Shown here piece after piece: positions 4,930 through 8,200 of a DNA stretch of 8,200 nt. This DNA comes from Pseudomonadota bacterium. Lineage in GTDB: Bacteria; Pseudomonadota; Alphaproteobacteria; Elsterales; Elsteraceae. The stretch spans positions 1-8,200 of the forward strand of contig JACQAI010000105.1 of the NCBI GenBank assembly GCA_016195115.1, in the 5' to 3' direction. The notes under the pieces were generated by a model. The model did not search any database, was not told where the DNA came from, and was given only the letters and a program-made list of their open reading frames with translations. The translations under genes and the position numbers were made by a program. Each line of letters opens with the position of its first letter. Positions within the stretch are counted from its first letter, which is position 1.

Positions 4930-5703
4930 ATGTCGCTCTATGCCGAGCCGCGTGCCGTTGCGGATCTCAGCCAGTGCATCTTCTACCATGCCATGGACCT
5001 GCCCGGGATCGGCTTCGCCCGTGGCAACTGGGATTTGCGGCAAAGGTTCGAGCGCTACACCGGCGGTGTCGATTTTGCCGGCAAGCGGACGCTCGACGTC
5101 GGCACGGCCAGCGGTTTCCTGACGTTCGAGGCCGAGCGGCGCGGCGCCGAGGTGGTGTCGTTCGACTCGACCAGCCCTGCGCTGCACCACGGCGTGCCTT
5201 ATCTCCACGTGCGCCGCCGCCGCGGCGTGACGCAGGCCGACGCGTCCGACTTCGAAGGCATCCGAAACGCCTATTGGACGGCGCATCACGCGTTCGGCTC
5301 ACGGGCGCGCTGTCACTACGGCGACGTCTACAATCTGACCGACGAGCTCGGCGAGTTCGACGTCGTGCTGGTCTGCCAGATTCTCGTGCATCTGCGCGAT
5401 CCGGTCGCGGCGCTGACGTCGATCGCGGCGCGTTGCCGCGGCAAGCTGGTGATCACCGAGGGCATGATCGACTCCGAGCATCCCGTTGCGGTGTTTCTGG
5501 GGCACCACGATCAGCCTGAGCGCTATCCGAACAATTCGTGGTGGCACTACTCGACGACTCTCTACCGTCAGGTGCTCGATATCCTCGGCTTCGAGGTCGT
5601 GTATTTCGAGTGGAACAACTATCCGTGGGAGAACGCCACGGGCCAGAAGCACATCTTCAAATTGGGTACCATGGTGGCGGAGCGGATTGCGCCGCACACG
5701 TGA
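4930..5703 (+). CDS. Class I SAM-dependent methyltransferase, CmoB/DUF1698-like
   Basis: A 257-residue protein. Seen: FYHAMDLPGIGFARGNWDLR (18-37), matching the 'yHtidLp.g..tpG.wDlR' opening of the DUF1698/CmoB-type group; KRTLDVGTASGFLTFEAERRGAEVVSFD (52-79), a clear SAM-binding motif I with Asp79 ending strand 2; and FDVVLVCQILVHLRDPVAAL (143-162), the post-motif region. The C-terminal part (about 200-248, with NNSWWHYST and WNNYPW) probably shapes the substrate site. Known: CmoB itself carboxymethylates wobble uridine in tRNA, but many relatives in glycan clusters are annotated only as methyltransferases. This protein is shorter than CmoB and lies among glycosyltransferases, so a sugar or lipid-linked substrate is more likely (inference). 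No obvious Shine-Dalgarno precedes ATG 4930. It ends 28 bases before the converging gene at 5732. Confidence 0.82.
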   Translation: MSLYAEPRAVADLSQCIFYHAMDLPGIGFARGNWDLRQRFERYTGGVDFAGKRTLDVGTASGFLTFEAERRGAEVVSFDSTSPALHHGVPYLHVRRRRGVTQADASDFEGIRNAYWTAHHAFGSRARCHYGDVYNLTDELGEFDVVLVCQILVHLRDPVAALTSIAARCRGKLVITEGMIDSEHPVAVFLGHHDQPERYPNNSWWHYSTTLYRQVLDILGFEVVYFEWNNYPWENATGQKHIFKLGTMVAERIAPHT

Positions 5704-5731
5704 GGCTCGGCGCCTGGCGGACGACGGCGGC

Positions 5732-6715
5732 TCAATCGAGCCAGCCGTGCAGGACGGATCGATCGAACGGCGCATCGGTACGCAGGTCGAATTCGTGACA
5801 ATCGGCGGGCGCGAAGTTGCGCACGACGCTGTAGCCGCCGGCAGCGCTGCCGCCGGCCTCGGGTGCGATGCCGTCGATGAAGTGCGCGGGCGTCTGGATG
5901 ATCTTCAGCCGGGCCCGCGTGAACGACGCCAGGTCGCACAGTCCCTGCGCCGATGCCATGAAAAAGCCGGCGCGCTCGATGAACGGGATGATCTGGAGCA
6001 GCGGCACGTCGACGCCGATGGTCCCCGGGATCGGCTCTTCCCGCTTCACGATGCCGTAGTGGTTGGGCACGTTGGTCACCGGGAGCAAGCCGTGCTGCTT
6101 CATGTAGTCGGCGGCCTCCGCCCACCAGGCGACCGGCATGCGCGGCGCCGAGTTGCTGTAGGGCGCCAGCAGGACGGTGCGGTCGGGTGCCAGGCCGTAG
6201 GTCGCGAACAGCCGGTCGGCCAGGTCGCGCGCCGCGGCGGGTACGATCGGCGGCACCAGCGGCGTGTGCATCGGCAGGCGCAGCGTGAAGCGCATCAAAT
6301 CGTTGAAGGTGCACGCGGGGAACAGGTCGAGCAGACGCCCGTCGGCATAGAAGTGCGGCTCGGCGATGAATGGGAATCCGGGCTGGAAGCGGGTCAACGG
6401 GTACAACGTCGTGAGGTCCCATGGGGACGATCCGACGAACGCGTTGGCGCAATGCTCGAACAGCACGTGCAGGTCGGGCGGACCGGTGCTGATCACCGCG
6501 ATGGGCGGATTGTTGCGGAGCCGCTTGAAGGCGCCGATCAGGGTTAGGCCCGAGACATGGTCGCCGATATGGCCGCCGAGGAAGAAGCACCAGATGTGTG
6601 CCGGGTCGAGCTTGAGCAGGTCGCCGATCTGCCCCCGGACCCCCATCCAGTGCTGGTAGGTGCTGCCTAGCCGGTAGAGGCCGGGATAGTTGCCGTCGCG
6701 GAAGTCGTCCGACAT
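5732..6715 (-). CDS. Putative GT-B glycosyltransferase, GT9 (heptosyltransferase)-like
   Basis: 327 residues from ATG 6715. An in-frame GTG at 6751 would add 12 residues (MADADAEDARSG) and cannot be excluded. Seen: WCFFLGGHIGDHVSGLTLIGAFKRL (about 42-66), an N-terminal Rossmann strand with a GxxGD loop as in heptosyltransferases; VISTGPPDLHVLFEHCANAFV (74-94); RTVLLAPYSNSAPRMPVAWWAEAADYM (179-205), similar to the 'P.gs....W....wa.la' donor-domain motif; and IERAGFFMASAQGLCDLASF (246-265), like the GT9 'a..vv..DsG..HlA' segment. Together these suggest a GT-B enzyme transferring a sugar from a nucleotide-sugar, in the cytoplasm or at the inner membrane face. The match is partial: key GT9 residues are not all present and it could be a separate family. 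It converges with the CmoB-like gene and lies 89 bases downstream of tRNA-Arg on the same strand. Confidence 0.6.
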   Translation of the reverse strand: MSDDFRDGNYPGLYRLGSTYQHWMGVRGQIGDLLKLDPAHIWCFFLGGHIGDHVSGLTLIGAFKRLRNNPPIAVISTGPPDLHVLFEHCANAFVGSSPWDLTTLYPLTRFQPGFPFIAEPHFYADGRLLDLFPACTFNDLMRFTLRLPMHTPLVPPIVPAAARDLADRLFATYGLAPDRTVLLAPYSNSAPRMPVAWWAEAADYMKQHGLLPVTNVPNHYGIVKREEPIPGTIGVDVPLLQIIPFIERAGFFMASAQGLCDLASFTRARLKIIQTPAHFIDGIAPEAGGSAAGGYSVVRNFAPADCHEFDLRTDAPFDRSVLHGWLD

Positions 6716-6804
6716 GCCCGACCGCGCATCCTCCGCGTCCGCGTCCGCCACACGCTGGCCTGCGCGCCGCGTGCGCCGAAGTCGGCCGCGGCTGCTGGAA
6801 AAGC

Positions 6805-6881
<77 letters not shown>

Positions 6882-7061
6882 GACGCGCCACGAAATAGCA
6901 CGGGGGGGTGCGGTGGGCCAAGGGGCGAGGGGCCGCTTGTCCGATCGCCCGGTTTCGTTAAGCAGGGGTTTTTTAACCAAAAACTCAGAAGCGCAGCTAT
7001 ATGTCTGCTGAATGCCACGCCGGTCCCGGTAACCCGGCTGGCCGCATCGTGACCGATAGCA
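6882..7061. other. Divergent intergenic region between tRNA-Arg and the radical SAM gene
   Basis: About 180 bases without a gene. The tRNA-proximal half holds the tRNA promoter candidate. The other half contains an AT-rich patch (about 6957-7003) unlike its surroundings, with GTTAA (6957-6961) and TTAAC (6973-6977) as an inverted pair and TATATG (6998-7003) as a possible -10 box for the gene at 7062. No good -35 at standard spacing and no Shine-Dalgarno was seen. Confidence 0.4.
6893..6921 (-). promoter_or_regulatory. Putative promoter of tRNA-Arg
   Basis: Read on the minus strand, TTGGCC (6921-6916) and CTATTT (6898-6893) are separated by 17 bases. They stand 11 bases before the mature tRNA 5' end, as expected for a stable-RNA promoter. 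The spacer contains a run of seven C on that strand. Pattern evidence only. Confidence 0.4.
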
Positions 7062-7073
7062 ATGACCGATAGC
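7050..7073 (+). repeat. 13-bp-period direct repeat at the radical SAM start
   Basis: TGACCGATAGC occurs at 7050-7060 and again at 7063-7073. The second copy covers the start codon and codons 2-4. The first copy sits behind a GTG (7049) that opens a seven-codon frame ending TAG at 7070-7072, inside the true gene. It is probably a local slippage duplication of the start region. Confidence 0.6.
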
Positions 7074-7793
7074 CGCTATTTCTGCATCCGGCCGTTCACG
7101 CATCTCCAGATCGAGCCCAACGGCGAGGCCAAGATCTGCTGCATCGCGACCGATGTGGTGCGCGATGGCGGCCGCCGCATGAACCTTCAGGTCGACAGCC
7201 TGGACGAGATCTGGCGGTCGACCGCGTTGACCGAGATCCGCCGGGCCTTGATCGCCGACGAGCCGGTCCGCGAGTGCGAGCGCTGCAACAACTACCAAGC
7301 CGGCAGCAGCGGCGATCTGCGTGACGTCGTCAACGCCGAATGGGATAGCCGTGTTTCCCTCGAGAGCACCGTGGCGGCGCTGCGCGCCGCGCCAGGTCGG
7401 CCGCTGGGGCCGCAGCCCAACGAATATCAGCTCAATCTGAGCACCTTGTGCAATCTGAAATGCCGGATGTGCGGCACGCGCTACAGCAGCCGGATCGCCG
7501 AAGATCCGGTGTTCTCGCGCTGGGCCGACGACTACCACGCCGAATCGGCCGTGGTCGGTCGCTGGCGCGGCGACAAGCTCGCGCTGCTGCCGCGTTACGT
7601 CCTGGGCACGAAATACACCGGCTTCGGCAACGGCCTGTGGGCGCGCGATGGCCGGTTCCATCGCGACCTGATCGGCCCCGCGACGATTGCGTTGCCGCGC
7701 GTCGCCGACTTCGCGCCGAGCGCGCTCGAGCTCACCATCTCGACGCTCAACCAGCCGAGCTCGTGGCCGATCCCAAGGCGGTCAAGCACCTGA
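7062..7793 (+). CDS. Radical SAM protein with N-terminal twitch-like domain, front part (frameshifted)
   Basis: 243 codons to the premature TGA at 7791-7793. Seen: FCIRPFTHLQIEPNGEAKICC (7-27) and ECERCNNYQ (71-79), a Cys set (8, 26, 27, 72, 75) typical of an N-terminal twitch/SPASM-like half-domain for an auxiliary Fe-S cluster; then CNLKCRMC (Cys130, 134, 137), the CxxxCxxC motif that binds the radical SAM [4Fe-4S] cluster. The auxiliary domain placed before the radical core is the arrangement of the twitch-domain radical SAM group. The frame ends in SSWPIPRRSST, unlike the family. The expected GGEP motif resumes in another frame from 7754, so about one base appears lost near 7750-7760. ATG 7062 is chosen because FCIRPF, where homologues begin, follows directly; no Shine-Dalgarno is visible. 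Substrate unknown; the context suggests sugar or glycan chemistry. Confidence 0.75.
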   Translation: MTDSRYFCIRPFTHLQIEPNGEAKICCIATDVVRDGGRRMNLQVDSLDEIWRSTALTEIRRALIADEPVRECERCNNYQAGSSGDLRDVVNAEWDSRVSLESTVAALRAAPGRPLGPQPNEYQLNLSTLCNLKCRMCGTRYSSRIAEDPVFSRWADDYHAESAVVGRWRGDKLALLPRYVLGTKYTGFGNGLWARDGRFHRDLIGPATIALPRVADFAPSALELTISTLNQPSSWPIPRRSST

Positions 7794-8200
7794 TTTTGCA
7801 GGGCGGCGAGCCGATGCTGATTCCAGCCACCGAATGGCTGATCGATCGACTGATCGCGGCGGGGGCGGCCGAACAGATCGACCTGCAGTTCGTCACCAAC
7901 GCCACGATCTACAATCAGGCCCTGATCGAGAAGGTGCGCGCGTTTCGACGTGTCGAGATGGTTTGCAGCGTTGACGGCGTCGGCCCGGTCTTGGAATACA
8001 TCCGTCATCCCGCGCGCTGGAGCGAGGTTGCCGAGATCGTCGAACGCTACTGCTCGCTTGGCTTCCTCGATGTCTCGATCGCGGTGGCAGCGCAGATCTA
8101 CAACCTGTTTGACCTGCCCAACCTGCTGACCTACGCCGATGCGCACGGCATTCCGGTCGGGTTGCATTTCCTGAACGATCCGGTGCGCCTCAATGTTCTG
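7754..8200 (+). pseudogene. Radical SAM protein, continuation in the shifted frame (partial, runs off edge)
   Basis: From GCC 7754 the frame encodes AELVADPKAVKHLILQGGEP, then a TIM-barrel-like continuation (FVTNATIYN, VCSVDGVGPVLEYIRHP, GIPVGLHFLNDP) that stays open to the last base. GGEP is the SAM-binding motif expected about 60-80 residues after CxxxCxxC, and SVDG is a typical later strand. This is therefore the back part of the gene starting at 7062, displaced as if one base were deleted. Reinserting one base near 7754 would read TLNQ-AELVADPK. Third codon positions are G/C-rich in this frame after 7760 and in the original frame before 7750, which brackets the lesion. It may be a true disabling mutation or a sequencing/assembly error. 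The C-terminus lies outside the window. Confidence 0.75.

Noticed and set aside
7750..7800. Programmed -1 frameshifting in the radical SAM gene
   Set aside because: No X-XXY-YYZ slippery heptamer or clear downstream pseudoknot was seen at the switch. Radical SAM enzymes of this kind are normally single-frame genes.

Overview
The window is GC-rich (estimated by eye, not computed) with strongly G/C-biased third codon positions, tightly spaced genes and a bacterial tRNA-Arg with encoded CCA. Together with TTGAC-like -35 boxes and the gene families present, this suggests an alphaproteobacterium of the Rhodospirillales/Azospirillum kind. The lineage is an inference, not a demonstrated fact. No transposase, integrase, CRISPR array or phage gene was seen.

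Layout, left to right. A minus-strand putative glycosyltransferase (61-858) diverges from a plus-strand TPR protein with an O-GlcNAc-transferase-like (GT41/SPINDLY-type) C-terminal domain (958-2946). The roughly 100 bp between them carries overlapping dyad symmetries and a promoter whose -10 box lies only five bases before the TPR start codon. Next come two tandem paralogous 275-residue genes (3041-3868 and 3962-4789), about 68% identical by hand count, probably Rossmann-fold methyltransferase-like. Each is preceded by the same 60-bp leader, so the duplicated unit includes its own regulatory region. A CmoB/DUF1698-like class I SAM methyltransferase (4930-5703) follows, behind a 22-bp near-perfect palindrome that covers a TTGACC -35-like box. 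A minus-strand GT-B/GT9-like protein (5732-6715) converges on it. Upstream of that gene on the same strand is tRNA-Arg(CCG) (6805-6881). On the plus strand, a radical SAM protein with an N-terminal twitch-like domain starts at 7062. It is broken by an apparent one-base deletion near 7754 and runs off the right edge.

Three glycosyltransferase-like proteins, three methyltransferase-like proteins and a radical SAM enzyme in one block look like a locus for making or decorating a surface glycan or glycosylated protein (flagellin, S-layer, O-antigen or similar). No acceptor or export gene lies in the window, so substrate and product are unknown. The least expected items are the duplicated leader with a conserved eight-codon mini-ORF ending inside the Shine-Dalgarno sequence, and the two palindromes placed on likely -35 boxes.
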